Shown here: one piece after another, positions 22,091 through 33,495 of the stretch | Layout: the number at the start of each line of letters is the position of its first letter | How positions within the stretch are numbered: position 1 is the first letter of the stretch | NCBI GenBank assembly: GCA_922989275.2 | Contig: OV277862.1 | Coordinates: 49,625,786 to 49,689,785 of the forward strand | DNA: 64,000 nucleotides | Source: Gari tellinella | Taxonomy: Eukaryota; Mollusca; Bivalvia; Cardiida; Psammobiidae | Reading direction: 5' to 3' | Translations under genes and position numbers: made by a program | The notes under the pieces: model-generated | What the model saw: the letters and a program-made list of their open reading frames with translations, nothing else | Databases searched by the model: none | Told to the model about the DNA's origin: nothing

Positions 22091-22770
22091 TTACTGCTTG
22101 CTTCAATTGGAATAGTTACTGCAACACAAGATTGACTTCAAAATATTGGCTGATGATATATAAGGGAGGGTACATGTTGGCCAAAACATCCTTTATATTA
22201 TTACCATGATAAATTGATAATGTCAATTAACCACATGTAGTTATCATTTGCAACATGTTTCTTTCAATGATTGGTGTTTAAATAAATTCATTTTCATCAT
22301 ATGACAATTACATAATAGCCACAGCTAGATGATGAATATAAAGTCAAGTTGTTTTAGCTTTGTATTTGAGAAGTGTTCCTATTTTGTGGATTGTAATCAT
22401 TCTTTGAGTACATTATTTACTGAGAGTGAAACATCAGAGCTGACATTTATTGGACTTGGTTAATCACAGCTAGGAACACTTAGTGCTGCTCTTATTGTTT
22501 TGCCATGGTTAATGATGTCTGAAGCAAGTCCAAGTTGTGTAATAAAAAACCTTTACTGGGGAAGAAATTCTTATATAATAATGAATAAAAAACCTTGGTG
22601 TTTTTTCTTCACCTATTCCACTCATTTCCAGCTGTCAAGAAACTGAACACACTGGCCTAGATTGGACCACTTATAAGTTTGAAAATTGGTAATGCCCCTC
22701 ACTTAGAATATAACTGAGACGAACTTTATAACCTTGAAGCTTCCCTCTAACAAAGGAATGTGTGGCAAAA
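22091..22770. other. No gene seen
   Basis: No exon, RNA gene or repeat end was recognised. Confidence 0.45.
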
Positions 22771-22826
22771 TTAAAGTAAAGCAGAAAACTCCTAGAGGAG
22801 CTTTTTGCTTTGCTTTTTTCCTGCAA
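22771..22826. repeat. A/D hybrid palindrome
   Basis: AAAGTAAAGCAGAAAACTCC-TAGA-GGAGCTTTTTGCTTTGCTTT: A-type outer and D-type inner sequence, partly decayed. Confidence 0.6.
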
Positions 22827-22925
22827 GTTATTTGTTTGATTAAAACATTGAAAAATGTATCATACAAATCTTAAAGATTTGAAAAGAAGAACGATGTAGC
22901 TGTTATTGAAAGGTTGAAGGATTGT

Positions 22926-23176
22926 TTAACTCTTTCCTCCCTGAAACTTTAAATGGACAATTCCAGTTTAGATTTAAGTCTAGTCCATTTCTGGCTTTTA
23001 AGGGTTGTTTTTGTCAATGTTAGGCATTATGACAAACAGTGAAGACCCTGATCAGAGGGCTCCTTTCGGAGCCCTCTGATCTGGGTCTTCACTGTTTGCA
23101 TAGGACATGTGCGCTTTTCACATGTATACTGTTTGAAAAGGACGCCTATATGTGGGATTAGGGTTCAAAGGGTTAA
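22926..23176 (-). mobile_element. Family B element, complete
   Basis: TTAACTCTTTCCTCCCTGAA to GGTTCAAAGGGTTAA. The hairpin at 23033-23099 has tip GGGCTCC-TTTC-GGAGCCC. Length 251 bp, reversed relative to 14521. Confidence 0.9.
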
Positions 23177-23394
23177 GCCATTGATAGTTCTAGCATTTCT
23201 TCTCTACACAATACCACTCGGAAAAGAATTCATTTAATTCCAGTGTCGTAATATTAGTAAAGAGGTAATGAGGTTTGCCCAATTCATGTCTTAGCACGTC
23301 ATTAGTGCCAAAAAAACCTCAAGGAAAAATGCCAAACTATATACCATCATAACAAAAACGGAACTATTAATAAAATTTTGTTCTCTTAATTCTT

Positions 23395-23557
23395 AGCACG
23401 CAAGCGGTTAAACCATGGTAACCTTTGCAAACAGTTTGGATCCTGTTTGTCACTCTGACACTGTTTTGAAAATAAATTATGAAAATTCTATTTTATGAAC
23501 AAAAACAGATGACAAATGTTGCAGACGAAAAAGTTTACCCAGAATTCAAAGAGTTAA
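23395..23557 (+). mobile_element. Family C element with hairpin deleted
   Basis: The left end is worn (GCACGCAAGCGGTTAAACC). GCAAACAGTTTGGATCCTG joins directly to TTTGTCACTCTGACACTG, so the inner left arm, tip and most of the right arm are deleted. It ends CAAAGAGTTAA. Confidence 0.75.
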
Positions 23558-23615
23558 AAAAAATACTTCAACATAAACTCTGTGGAGATGTAAGTTGCCT
23601 TTAGACCTTGGCAAA

Positions 23616-23660
23616 CAGTTTGGATCCAGATCAGATGCCGAGTAACTCAGTTGAGGCACT
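23616..23660. repeat. Half family C hairpin ending at the tip
   Basis: The left arm GGCAAACAGTTTGGATCCAG continues to GCCGAGTAACTC, then AGTTGAGGCACTCTGACA. The right arm is missing almost exactly from the tip outward. Confidence 0.7.
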
Positions 23661-24070
23661 CTGACATTTTATTTGCAAATGTAGAGAAGAAATTAGTCAG
23701 TTTCAGAAATACAGCAGACAACAACTTTGAAGCAGACTACAATTTATTATTTGGCATTCTTATAGACTTAAGGAACCTACTCACAGGTGGATGAGGTATA
23801 AATAAATTTCTGAGTCATAATCATCATCATCTACTACAAAGTTGTTGTCTGCTATTTAGACCTTTCAGAATATAAATTTTATGTTTTCTTTGTTAAAGAC
23901 TTATTGAGATTAATCTCAGACAATTTGAAACATGATCAGATGCCAAAATATTCATAATTTCATCTAGCTCAAAAACTGTTTTCAAATACTAGCTAAAGTC
24001 AAACTTGGCATGATAAGGGTAAAAAATCGTGAAAGATGTATCTGATACAAAGAATAATTCATTCACAAAA

Positions 24071-24280
24071 TTAACCTATTGCTGGAACCAGATATTTACA
24101 TTTTAGCAAACAGTGTAGACCCAGATCAGAGGGCTCATTCAGGAGCCCTCTGATCTGGGTCTGCACTGTTTGTCATATTTTCTAATATTATGGGGACAAA
24201 TCCCTTGAGTGTCAACGTAAACTGGTCATTTATAAGATAATGGAAGCGTTCAAATGAAAATTAAGTATTGTAAGAGTTAA
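24071..24280 (+). mobile_element. Family B2 element, complete
   Basis: TTAACCTATTGCTGGAACC to ATTGTAAGAGTTAA. The hairpin at 24109-24172 has arms of CAAACAGTGTAGACCCAGAT type, tip GGGCTC-ATTC-AGGAGCCC. Differs from B in both flanks. Confidence 0.82.
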
Positions 24281-24680
24281 TTCTGCTATGGGGCCTTAGA
24301 GAGGTTTATCGCCACGGAAACAGTTTTTTAGGGATTTCCGAAGTCTTTGTGGTAGATAGAATGACTAGTAATGTTTTTGCCCTTCTATCTTGTGGTACGA
24401 TCTCTGGAAAACAGATGTAAGCCGGGTTACCGACATCCAAACCTGACTAAAATAGAAGCTTGTATGATAAGCCTTGATAAACTGCTGATAAAAAATCTGA
24501 CAACATCACATAGATTGGCAAGTGGTTGGACTATATTTGAAACATACTGCCTGAAACTATGGTAGTGATCACATTATAATTGATGCTGCTTTGATGGGGA
24601 TCCAAGTCAAAAGGATTTTAATGGGGCAGGAAGCAATATGCTTTGGGGCTTACCTTTATTTAGTACATATAAACTTGTAT
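24281..24680. other. No gene seen
   Basis: A 64-codon frame at 24371 has no recognisable domain. Nothing else was recognised. Confidence 0.4.
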
Positions 24681-25054
24681 CACAGAATTATACACTGACG
24701 GAATCGAAACCTCGCGCTATATCGTAAATCTCGTGCAGCGCATACGAGACTCTCGAGACTTGATACGAGACTGTCTATCGGTGGTCAATATGATAAATGT
24801 GTGTTTTCGAAGCATTGTTCATGGGTTTATATTCCCGTGAATTGATACGAATGTCCACCAAATCATTTAAATCCTATAAAATGTCAACAAAAACACTTGA
24901 GTTGGTAAATTTCACGCCAGATTTGGCGGACGAGACAAAAAGTGAAGATGTTGTCACGTGACACATAATCTCGCAAAATTCAACCGCCGCGAGAGCTCAG
25001 ATGCTCGCCTATTCAACTTCGCTTAGTTGCTATTCCGTTTTGTATAATTCCGTG
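24681..25054. mobile_element. 374-bp inverted-repeat element with 7-bp target duplication
   Basis: Imperfect ends CACAGAATTATACACTGACG and CCGTTTTGTATAATTCCGTG. The 7-bp repeat CTTGTAT flanks it at 24674-24680 and 25055-25061. The interior is richer in CG than its surroundings (CTCGCGCTATATCG, CAACCGCCGCGAGAGC) and has no long frame. Superfamily uncertain; the length of the duplication is near the 8 bp of hAT. Confidence 0.8.
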
Positions 25055-25114
25055 CTTGTATTAAATGGCCACTCATAGCAGGATATACCATAAATTTTGT
25101 CTTTTAGAACAGAT

Positions 25115-25200
25115 GGTTACTAAGCTTTATGCAGAACAGAAGTATTGCAGAAAGCTACTAATGGAGCTTTCTGTATTACTTTAGTTCTGCATTGAGAAGT
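25115..25200. repeat. Family D palindrome
   Basis: GCTTTATGCAGAACAGAAGT against ACTTTAGTTCTGCATTGAG; core GAAAGCTAC-TAAT-GGAGCTTTC. Confidence 0.65.
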
Positions 25201-25302
25201 TGCTTGTCTATAAAGATCCACATGTTTCCTTTTTTAATGGTTGTTAAATACAAGTTTGTTGGTATAGTACCTATATATTTCTGTCAGATATTGTATCACA
25301 TC

Positions 25303-25557
25303 TTAACCCTTTCCCCCATAGAAGCGCCTTTTAGCGCATTCAGTTTATTCTTGCCCTGAAGAAAATAGTTCCAATTTATACATTCATAAATATGTATAAT
25401 ACAAAATATTTTCTATATTCTAGCAGATGATAGCTTAAAGCAGGCTGAAAGTAAAGCAGAATGCGCTTAAAGCGCATTCTGCTTTACTTTCAACCTGCTT
25501 TAAGAGGATACCTATATTCAGTACTAGAGATATGCTATGTGGGAATTTAAGGGTTAA
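25303..25557 (+). mobile_element. Family A element, TTAACCCTTTCCCCC subtype
   Basis: TTAACCCTTTCCCCCATAG to GGGAATTTAAGGGTTAA. The hairpin at 25434-25504 has tip ATGCGC-TTA-AAGCGCAT, a paired change from TGCGCC/GGCGCA. GCGCCTTTTAGCGC near the left end is a second small inverted repeat. Confidence 0.87.
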
Positions 25558-25965
25558 AAGTATACTATTGTACCAAAAAATCATTCAACCAGTCATCATA
25601 CAATATAATATTATAAGAAATAAAGTCTAATTTGATTGAGAGACTCCATGATGAAGCTGGGGAATCTCTAATGGCAGTTGACTGCTTAATGTAGGACACA
25701 ATTTATATATTAACCTCTAAAAGCAGCTGACCTACACCATATTTTTTGTCAACATGTTTTAGCCGTTTGGAAGGATAGGCCTGATAATTTGATTATTTGG
25801 TTGATTTAATCATGATGATTTGAATTTGAAAGCTTTCTGTATAGTCATCCTCTTCACACTAACATCATCTCCTGGTATTGAATTATAGCAATAAAATTTT
25901 ACAGTGATACTAGTTGGCCAATAAACCACACTTGATTGAAGAAGCACTAACATTTCTTAAGCTGG
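25558..25965. other. No gene seen
   Basis: AT-rich; no coding or repeat signal. Confidence 0.45.
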
Positions 25966-26036
25966 AAGGCTGCCTAATCCAGGACAAAAGTAAAGCAGAA
26001 AGCTCCTTAAGGAGCTTTCTGCTTTACTTTTGTCCT
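25966..26036. repeat. Family D palindrome, perfect 56 bp
   Basis: 25981-26036 is a perfect palindrome with centre AGCTCCTTAAGGAGCT. GTAAAGC/GCTTTAC replaces the D-type GTAATGC/GCATTAC in both arms, giving an A/D intermediate. Confidence 0.88.
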
Positions 26037-26040
26037 GTGC

Positions 26041-27096
26041 ACGAAGCTGCTACCTGTTTTAAAACTGCCAATGCATCTTTTGACTGGTTGCAAGTTTTTA
26101 CTGTATTTAAAAGGTGCACTATTGATAATAAACATGGTCACAGTCTCTGCCCATATCCAAAAGTACAACTTATTTACGCATTAGCGTGGCTAGAAATAGA
26201 TAATACTTCAAGTGGGTGTAAATTATGATATTTATGGGCTGCATACCATATTTGGGCAAATGTTTTTCACAGTCCCATTTAGATATATATGTATTATAAT
26301 TAGATGCAGTTGCTGTTTTTGCTAGATCTATACACACAATTTGTTTAGCAATTAGGGCAGGGTTGCAGAGCAAATTGTTTGGATGACCAATTGACCATGT
26401 GTCTTTCAATTCGTCTTTTTCTGTATCGCTGTTGTTTGCAACTGTACATCTTCTTGTATGGTAAAGGTTTAGGATTGCCATCTTAGGTTGCATCTTAGTG
26501 GCATGCCTGGATATCTTCATAGATGGACATTCTGCATTTCTTATGTGACATGTTAACTCCAGCTCTGGCCTTTATTATTTACTGAATAAATGTTGTCGCA
26601 TAATGTAATTGTCTTCTGAAATTCTCCTTTGTATAATTTATATGTCTAGAAAAAACAATACTTAGGTGACAAAATAGTATTGGTCCTGATAAGGTTTTAA
26701 GTTACTGCTTGACAATCAGGTTGTACTTTCAATCTTTCACAGTCATTATAACAATAATAATGAAAAGAATAGTCAATTTCAGAAACATCGAAATTATTAC
26801 AAAACTACTTGTTCACTTAGAAAACAGAAAAAACCAACTATATGAGCTTCAATGTAGCCCTGAATATGGGATCTAGGCCAGTGGGGATGAGACTCCGGTC
26901 AAAACCATAACTACCCCAATTATCCCCCAGTTTATAGCCTGCGATATTTCGACCGTAAAACCATAATTCATGTCCCGATTTGACATATCATTATAATTGA
27001 CATTTGAAACTTGTCCTAAAGAATAACAACTTTCCTCAGTCAACTGAGGGCACCAAGGGAAATATTGCACACATCTGTATGCATTGGGAACAAAAT
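26041..27096. other. No gene seen
   Basis: Open frames of up to 116 codons on the minus strand (26170-26520) lack domains, codon bias or splice context. Nothing else was recognised. Confidence 0.45.
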
Positions 27097-27334
27097 ACAT
27101 TACCCATTAAATACGCCTTTTTACGCCTTAAATTTATTCATTAATTGAAGAAAAAGTTCTTATTTATACAGTCAAGAATATATTTCGCACAAAATATTTT
27201 CTATATTTTAGCTGATGGAAGCTTAAAGCAGGCTGAGAGTAAAGCAGAATGCACCTTAAGGTGCATTCTGCTTTACTTTCAACCTGCTTTAAGTGGTCAC
27301 ATATCTTCAATACTAGAAACGGGCTATGGGTTAA
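27097..27334 (+). mobile_element. Family A element
   Basis: Left end CATTACCCATTAAATACGCC (TTAA worn), right end AACGGGCTATGGGTTAA. The hairpin at 27222-27293 has tip TGCACC-TTAA-GGTGCA and one GAGAG/CTTTC arm mismatch. Confidence 0.85.
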
Positions 27335-27387
27335 AGATCCAGATATTAAAGTAGGGCAGGTAAGCTCACAGCTTAAAGTACCTTGCA

Positions 27388-27520
27388 GCTTATGCAAGGC
27401 TAAAGTAATGTTGAAAGCTCCATAAGGAGCATTTTGTATTGCTTTTCAAGTTTTGTTCTGTATTAGCTGTCATAAAATCTGTTCATGGTCACACTCAATC
27501 AACAATAAAGATTTGACTGT
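27388..27520. mobile_element. Family D element, degenerate
   Basis: GCAGCTTATGCAAGGCTAAA..GAAAGCTCC-ATAA-GGAGCATTTT, with an enlarged right flank TTTTCAAGTTTTGTTCTG. Terminus AAGATTTGACTGTA at 27507-27520. Confidence 0.6.
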
Positions 27521-27945
27521 ATTCGATACTCGATAGTGACATTGGACCCATCACCTCCAAACCTCATCAATATTCATGTGCAGTTGACCGCAGCGCAGAA
27601 CTAACAAGCTGTAACAATTGCTAGAATAGTTGTGGTCACTAGCGGTCAGCTACTACAACATATGGTCAGCTATGGTCAGATGTTGGGGGTGTCATCTGTT
27701 CACACCTACAAACCTGCCCACAACTGCAGTCCCTATGGATATTTAAGCTGGACACAGAGGCGATAATCACAGTGCAAATTGTCTAGTTGGCCGTAAAATG
27801 GACAATGGTCAAGAAATTCAAACTTGTTTCCCTCTTTAATCATTGCTTTTCATAGAAATGTTTTATAGCTTGTGTCCAGTATTAATCGTGATTGGCAGCA
27901 GTAATGGTAAAGAGATCGTGTTTCTATAATTTGGGGGAAAAAATC
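27521..27945. other. No gene seen
   Basis: GTGGTCACTAGCGGTCAGC and ATATGGTCAGCTATGGTCAG form a small local repeat near 27630. No exon. Confidence 0.4.
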
Positions 27946-28137
27946 AGAGCTCCAGATATGGGGAGTATTTCAAAAACTTAAATCTTAATTTCTGCTTTAA
28001 ACCATATGGTGTCACTACTCATTAGAAGCGTCTTTAAGAGACGATTCTAATGAGTAGTAACACCATAGGATTGAGTGCTGAAACAAGTGAGAAACTTTTG
28101 GATTTGTTCAGTTTACTCCCTCTTATCTGGAGCCCTG
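27946..28137 (+). mobile_element. Family E element
   Basis: CAGAGCTCCAGATATGGGGA to CCTCTTATCTGGAGCCCTG. The hairpin at 28002-28068 holds CATTAGAAGCGTCT-TTAAG-AGACGATTCTAATG. Flanks AAAAAAT and AAAAATT may be a worn target duplication. The hAT-like assignment rests on CAGGG ends only. Confidence 0.82.
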
Positions 28138-28291
28138 AAAAATTATACTTTTAAAGAAATTTACTGTCTGCATTCCTAGACAGAGTTTATGGGAAATAAT
28201 TCAAATAATCGAGATAAAACAGTAATTTGAAAATATCAGAGGAGATTTTAACTTGTTTTTACATTTGGAATTCTAGAATTATACTGGAATG

Positions 28292-28507
28292 CTGTCCAAC
28301 TTGTGAAAACATCATTCGTTAAAGAAGCATTAATGATTTGTTGATATATCTAAAGACCGGTGGCTGCATAATCATTAATGCAGGATGAAAGTAATGCAGA
28401 AAGCTCCTGTATGAGCTTTCTGCATTACTTTCATCCTGTAGTCAGCTATCTTATTTATGATTTTCAATTCATCTTGTATTAATAGCAGCTTAATACAAGT
28501 TTGACTG
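28292..28507. mobile_element. Family D element
   Basis: Outer end CTGTCCAACTTGTGAAAAC is worn; the right end ATACAAGTTTGACTGA is clear. The palindrome at 28372-28441 carries GCAGGATGAAAGT/ACTTTCATCCTGT, a matched variant in both arms. Confidence 0.7.
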
Positions 28508-28886
28508 AAATATTTAAATATTGTATGTCTGCGTTATCAGTTACTAAAAATACTTTTTAATGCTAAATTTTGATAGTGGACTTCTGTAACACTTGTTTAC
28601 ATTTATGTCATTCCATGTTAATCATGGGAAAGTTTTGATGTTTGGAATTTTTCATATGCAAAAAAAATAAATAAGAATTAAGGCATTTCACTGGAGGCTG
28701 CAGATAAGGTCAAACCAGTTTGAAAGTTCTGTCAGTCTCTTTATAAGCCATTACATCATGCAAACAAAGAGTGGAGAGTTGAGTTTCAGACATAACACAT
28801 TAACACAGAGAGTTAGTATATAGTTTATCAACAGATATCACATAAGAAAATCACTTTAAAATAGAATTACGTCTTTCAGTATGATC

Positions 28887-28981
28887 TTTCAACTATGAAC
28901 ACTTTCAAAATGTCTCTCTCAACTATGAACACTTTCAAAATGTCTATCTCAACTATGAACACTTTCAAAATGTCTATCTCT
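28887..28981 (+). repeat. 30-bp tandem repeat, three units
   Basis: Three near-identical units of CTCAACTATGAACACTTTCA plus AAATGTCTAT. Non-coding, with no relation to the palindromic families. Confidence 0.9.
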
Positions 28982-30650
28982 TCAGCTGCAAGTTTGTAAA
29001 TAGATGGAAAATTGAATTACTTCCATAGAATTTACTACTGAGAGGTATGCATTGACTACTTGCTTAACCCGGATCAGGAAATTCTAGGGGAAAAAACCTT
29101 GCTTGTTGAATTATTTCCATGCTCTGCACTGTTTGCAAATTCATTGTTTTGTAAAGAAGACGATTAGCAACAAATAGGGAGGCTTAGAAGCCTTTCACAT
29201 AGCTTTGTATTTATAGATAAATTAGGAAACTGGCATTGCAATTAGTTGCTGCATGCCTACAGATTTATGGTTGTTTCTTTAACAATTAGATGTATCATCA
29301 GGTCTCAGTCAAAGCCTCGCTGTGAACTGTTCACTTGTACATGGTGTAAAAAGTTTGGGAAAAAATGATAGGGCATTTCTGGAACTCAGAAGACTCATTG
29401 AGCATGTTGAAGAAAGCAGTTTGAAAGTTAGGCAAAAAGCTTTAATTTCATTTAGTTTAAACTATTCTTTTAAAACTACCATTAACATAGAAATCAAGCA
29501 ATCTTTAACATGGTCACAAGAGAACTTTATTTTATTTCATTTAGAATTTGTATATTGTGATATCTCATCTGAGACTGCATTGTTTGCTATTATTTTAAGC
29601 AATTGTTGCAAATAAGATATTTTCTGTAAAAATCTATCAATTATAATGTTTTACAGAATCTTTTGAATAAGCTCTGACGGAAGTTATCTTTGAAAATATC
29701 AGTGCCAATAAATGAAAGACATTTTCACTTTGCCAGGGGCTTTTAGTTCTCTTGCCATTCTGTCGACTCTGTCATAATTCACTTCTGTGTACTCAATGCA
29801 GATATTGGTTATAGATCAGTGCAAGATAAAAATGTGAAATCTGACAAAAATTGCCCTATGCAATCAAGGCATATTTGTGTTACGATGGTTGAATGAGTCA
29901 TTCTGTAACTCATTTATGTCGTCATTGAGCAGCCCGTGCAGCTGCCCCAGACTGTCAGGCAGTTTGCTGAAAGGCTTCCAAAAAACCACAGACCCACCAT
30001 AGATCATTAGTACATGTATTTTATGGGGATTTAAGTTCAGTTGTAGCTTATGTAGAAAGCGTACATACATGTAGGTGTTTTGTAAAAGTTTTAGTTAATC
30101 ACTTGTAATCTGCCGATTTGTTTATTGGAAACTTGTGGGTTTGTTATTGCAAACTGCATGAAATGATTAACTATTAAAGAGTGGTAAGAGCTAGTTTAGG
30201 ACTGTGACCAAAATGATAGGATTGTTTTGAGCCAGAATTTGAATTATTTGACAAAGAATTTTTCTACAAATTGTCACGTGTAGACTGATGGAATAAACAG
30301 AAAGTGATATTTTGAACTTGTGTATATTTGTGCTGACATTAAGGATAAATGTCATGTGAAAGTGGGGTGTGCTTGAATTCATTATTTCTCTGGATTTGAG
30401 TGACAGAAGGTTAGTGACATTTTAACATGGATACCACAAACAATGTGTGAACCCTTCTCAGGCTCAACAAGATGTATTTTTAAAAAAGATTGAAATCTAA
30501 ATTTAAATTTGAAAGAGTTGTTTTTAGACAAAATTGTAAAGCTATTACATTTCTGGAACAGAAAGTTTAAAATTGCAAAGGAAATATAGTCTGGGTGTCA
30601 AATAAAAATTGGATCTTGATGAGATCAAAGTGAATAAATGTATGTGTTGA
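28982..30650. other. 1.7 kb without gene or palindrome
   Basis: The longest repeat-poor interval on the left side. Frames at 29322-29615 (+) and 30191-30382 (-) have no domain or splice support. Confidence 0.45.
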
Positions 30651-30706
30651 CTTAAAGCAGGATAAAAGTAAAGGAGCTTTCTGTTTTACTTTTATCCGGC
30701 ATTAAA
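30651..30706. repeat. Family D hairpin, shortened tip
   Basis: CTTAAAGCAGGATAAAAGTA-AAGGAGCTTTC-TGTTTTACTTTTATCCGGC: the left part of the tip is deleted. Confidence 0.65.
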
Positions 30707-30746
30707 CAGTCACCTATTTTAATAGATCCCGTCAAAGCATTGCAGC

Positions 30747-30997
30747 TTAACCCATTACCCCATAAATACGCCTTTTTACGCCTAAAATTTATTCCTTCAC
30801 TCAAGAAAATACTCCCAATTTAAGCAGTCAAGAATATATATTACAAAAAATATTTTCTATATTCTAGCAGATGGTAGCTTAAAGCAGGCTGAAAGTAAAG
30901 CAGAATGTGCCTTAGGCACATTCTGCTTTACTTTCAACCTGCTTTAAGTGGTCACCTGTTTTGATAAATAGAATCAGGCTATGGGGTAATAGGTTAA
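30747..30997 (+). mobile_element. Family A element, complete
   Basis: TTAACCCATTACCCCATAAA to CTATGGGGTAATAGGTTAA, 251 bp; a good reference copy. The hairpin at 30878-30948 has tip TGTGCC-TTA-GGCACA. Confidence 0.92.
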
Positions 30998-31259
30998 CAC
31001 ATGTATAACATTATAATCATGTACATTAAAAATACAATTTTATTTTTCAAATTTTGTGACTATAGATCTACATGTATACCTACATGTTCTTTGTTAGGCT
31101 ATTGTGGATACATGATGTAGATCATGTAAACTTTCTTTACCCAGTACAAATCATGTTTAATGTATATGTACCAAGGGACACTGTACTATGGTTTATGATT
31201 GGATACTTGCATTTTTGCTATTTCAAAAACTATGTTAAGTGGCTTATTTCAAGTACATG

Positions 31260-31606
31260 TACAGTAAAATCTGTATCATTAAAGCCACTACTCAGAAGAA
31301 TATAAATTGTCAGGCTTTAAAGAAACGTTACATGCAGGATAAAATTAATGCTGAAAACACAGATAGCTCTAGATAAGGGGAATATTTCAAAAACTAAAAT
31401 CTTTATTTCTGCATTAAACCCTATGGTATTACTACTCATTAGAATCGTCTCTTCGAGACGATTCTAATAAGTAGTAATACCATAGGATTTGGTCCTGAAA
31501 TGAGCGAGAAAACGTTGGATTTGTTTAATTTATTCCCTCTTATCTTGAGCCCTGCCTGCATTAACCAATAACCCGTGTAAATGGCTGGTTGGCACAGGTT
31601 TTACTG
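31260..31606. mobile_element. Family D element split by E
   Basis: ACAGTAAAATCTGTATCATT to GCACAGGTTTTACTGTAA. The left arm CATGCAGGATAAAATTAATG is followed by E (31363-31555), then CTGCATTAACCAATA. The hairpin tip and right inner arm are gone. Confidence 0.75.
31363..31555 (+). mobile_element. Family E element inside D
   Basis: CAGATAGCTCTAGATAAGGGG-type left end (two changes) to CTTATCTTGAGCCCTG. The hairpin at about 31429-31496 carries GGTATTAC/GTAATACC, both arms altered relative to GGTGTTAC/GTAACACC. Confidence 0.83.
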
Positions 31607-32027
31607 TAAATCATAATGTCAGTCAGTGATCATACTGGTGTGGTGGTCCTAGTGATGATATCTGGGACACATCATGATTTCCTATTTAGGCAAGGATGGG
31701 TTTTAGCGTCAAGAGGCTAGCTCCGGAATAGTGATCAGTATCGTAAGCTTCTGTTGTACTTTAAACCTTTATTCTGCAAGTTACACCAGCTTTAATTGGG
31801 TGTTTAAGATGTTGCTTGTTTCTGTCATAAACTTATTATTTATGCTTTTGATGTGTATTTCATGACTCTGAGCAATATTTTTTACTTTTATGAGCTTAGA
31901 AACAATCTATTTAGTTTGTTATTTATGCTTTTTGTCAAAGCAATATAAAAAGAATGCATCTGCTATATTGCAGGACAATATTTAGTATGTAAGTACTAAA
32001 TATTTTCCTTTGCTGTAGATGGAACAA
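31607..32027. other. No gene seen
   Basis: No exon or repeat was recognised. A small TTTAGTATGTAAGTACTAAA hairpin lies at 31980-32000. Confidence 0.45.
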
Positions 32028-32210
32028 GGATTATACATCCTTTGCAAACAGTGTAGACTCAGATCAGAGGGCTTCTGAAGGAGCCCTCTGATGTGGGTCT
32101 ATATTGTTTGTCAAAGTTTAAAAAACTATCAATTCTGCAAAATTAGTATAAATGGGTCAGCTTCCAAACATGGAAGAGTCAATTTCTAATTTTAGCAGAG
32201 TAAAGGTTAA
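32028..32210 (+). mobile_element. Family B2 element sharing TTAA with C
   Basis: The hairpin GCAAACAGTGTAGACTCAGA / TGATGTGGGTCTATATTGTT has tip GGGCTTCTGAAGGAGCCC. It ends AGTAAAGG TTAA; the same TTAA opens the C element. Left end not clear. Confidence 0.7.
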
Positions 32211-32427
32211 CTCTTCGCATGCTAGTGGCAGATATATCCCACAGTGATTGCCTTTGCAAACAGTTTAGATCCTGACGAGACTCCGCGTAACGCGGCGTCT
32301 CATCAGGATCCAAACTGTTTGACACTCTGACCCTGTTTTGAAAAGAAAATTAGAAAATTCTTACAATGACATCAGCAGACGAAAATTGATGCAGACCAAA
32401 AAAATTACCCAGCATGCAAAGAGTTAA
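32207..32427 (+). mobile_element. Family C element, complete
   Basis: TTAACTCTTCGCATGCTAG to AGCATGCAAAGAGTTAA, 221 bp. The hairpin at 32257-32321 has a CGCG-TAA-CGCG tip and a single-arm variant CTGACGAGACTC. Confidence 0.9.
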
Positions 32428-33149
32428 ACATTGGATAACAGGATAAGAACTGATTATAAATACATCTGTCATTAGGTTTATATGGTTTATTTGCTAGATG
32501 GTGATGTGAGGCATTAATGTCAATTATTGTTGATTACGCAGTTTTAAATGGCTATTGGTTTTGTCAACAGTCCAGCTGGAAGTTATTAAGAGAAGGGCCT
32601 CGATCAGCAGTCTTGGAGAAGTTTTATCAATTGACTCATATTGGCTAACACAATTAAATGACTTGGGTGACTCAGTGACGGAGAAATATTAAAGGGAACA
32701 GGGAACAATACAAAGCACAGAGATGCTATTATAGTCGGTGATTTCTACGTTTTTCGTTTTTGGATTTTTTGGTGTGTTTTTACGGTATGGTGATGTTCGA
32801 AAGAAGGTTTTCAGTGTTTAGCTTGGAGGGTCAGCTCGGTGAGGAGGAGTTCATACGGGGTCAGGTAGGGCTCTTTGATGTGACATTTGGCATTGGTAGT
32901 GACAACGGTTGTTACAATGTTGTACAACTTCAAACCTCATGTTTCTGTCAGGCTGGAGACTGGATATACCAAGTTTACCCTTGTTTTACTTTGTTCTGGA
33001 CTTTTTATAGACCGACAGTAAATTGACTGTGAATATGCAAACATTAGAAATCACCGGCCATGGGACTAAATGATTGACTATTTAAAACTGACAATAGTAT
33101 GTTAACATGATAATAATTTTTGCTTTTCACAATGATATGAATGATCTTA
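32428..33149. other. No gene seen
   Basis: An 88-codon frame at 32760-33026 has no recognisable domain. Not called. Confidence 0.45.
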
Positions 33150-33395
33150 TTAACCCATTACTCCATAATTACACATTTTAACACCTTTGATTTATTCCTC
33201 TACTGAAGAAAGTAGTTCCATTTTATACAGTAATGCATGTGCAACATATATATTTCCTGTATCCTAGCAGATGGTAGCTTAAAGCAGGCTGAAAGTAAAG
33301 CAGAATGTGCCTTAAGGCACATTATGCTTTACTTTTAACCTGTTTTAACTGGTCACCTAATTTCAATATAAGAAACAGGCTATGGGGTAATGGGA
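33150..33395 (+). mobile_element. Family A element, right end worn
   Basis: TTAACCCATTACTCCATAAT to CTATGGGGTAATGGG; the final TTAA is lost. The hairpin at 33279-33350 has tip TGTGCCTTAAGGCACA and two right-arm changes. Confidence 0.85.
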
Positions 33396-33495
33396 ATTTG
33401 ATTTAATTTAACTTTCAGCACCATATGTATTTTTTGTCGGCTAAATTTCTTGGAGTTTATCTATCTGCATTTTCTTTAATTAAGAGTGACAAATA

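Noticed and set aside
26170..26520. 116-codon minus-strand frame
   Set aside because: No domain, no splice context, composition like the surrounding DNA.
27145..27397. Overlapping frames on both strands, with repeated QAESKAECTLR-type peptides
   Set aside because: These are translations of the family A palindrome. Similar peptides recur wherever the hairpin occurs, on both strands.
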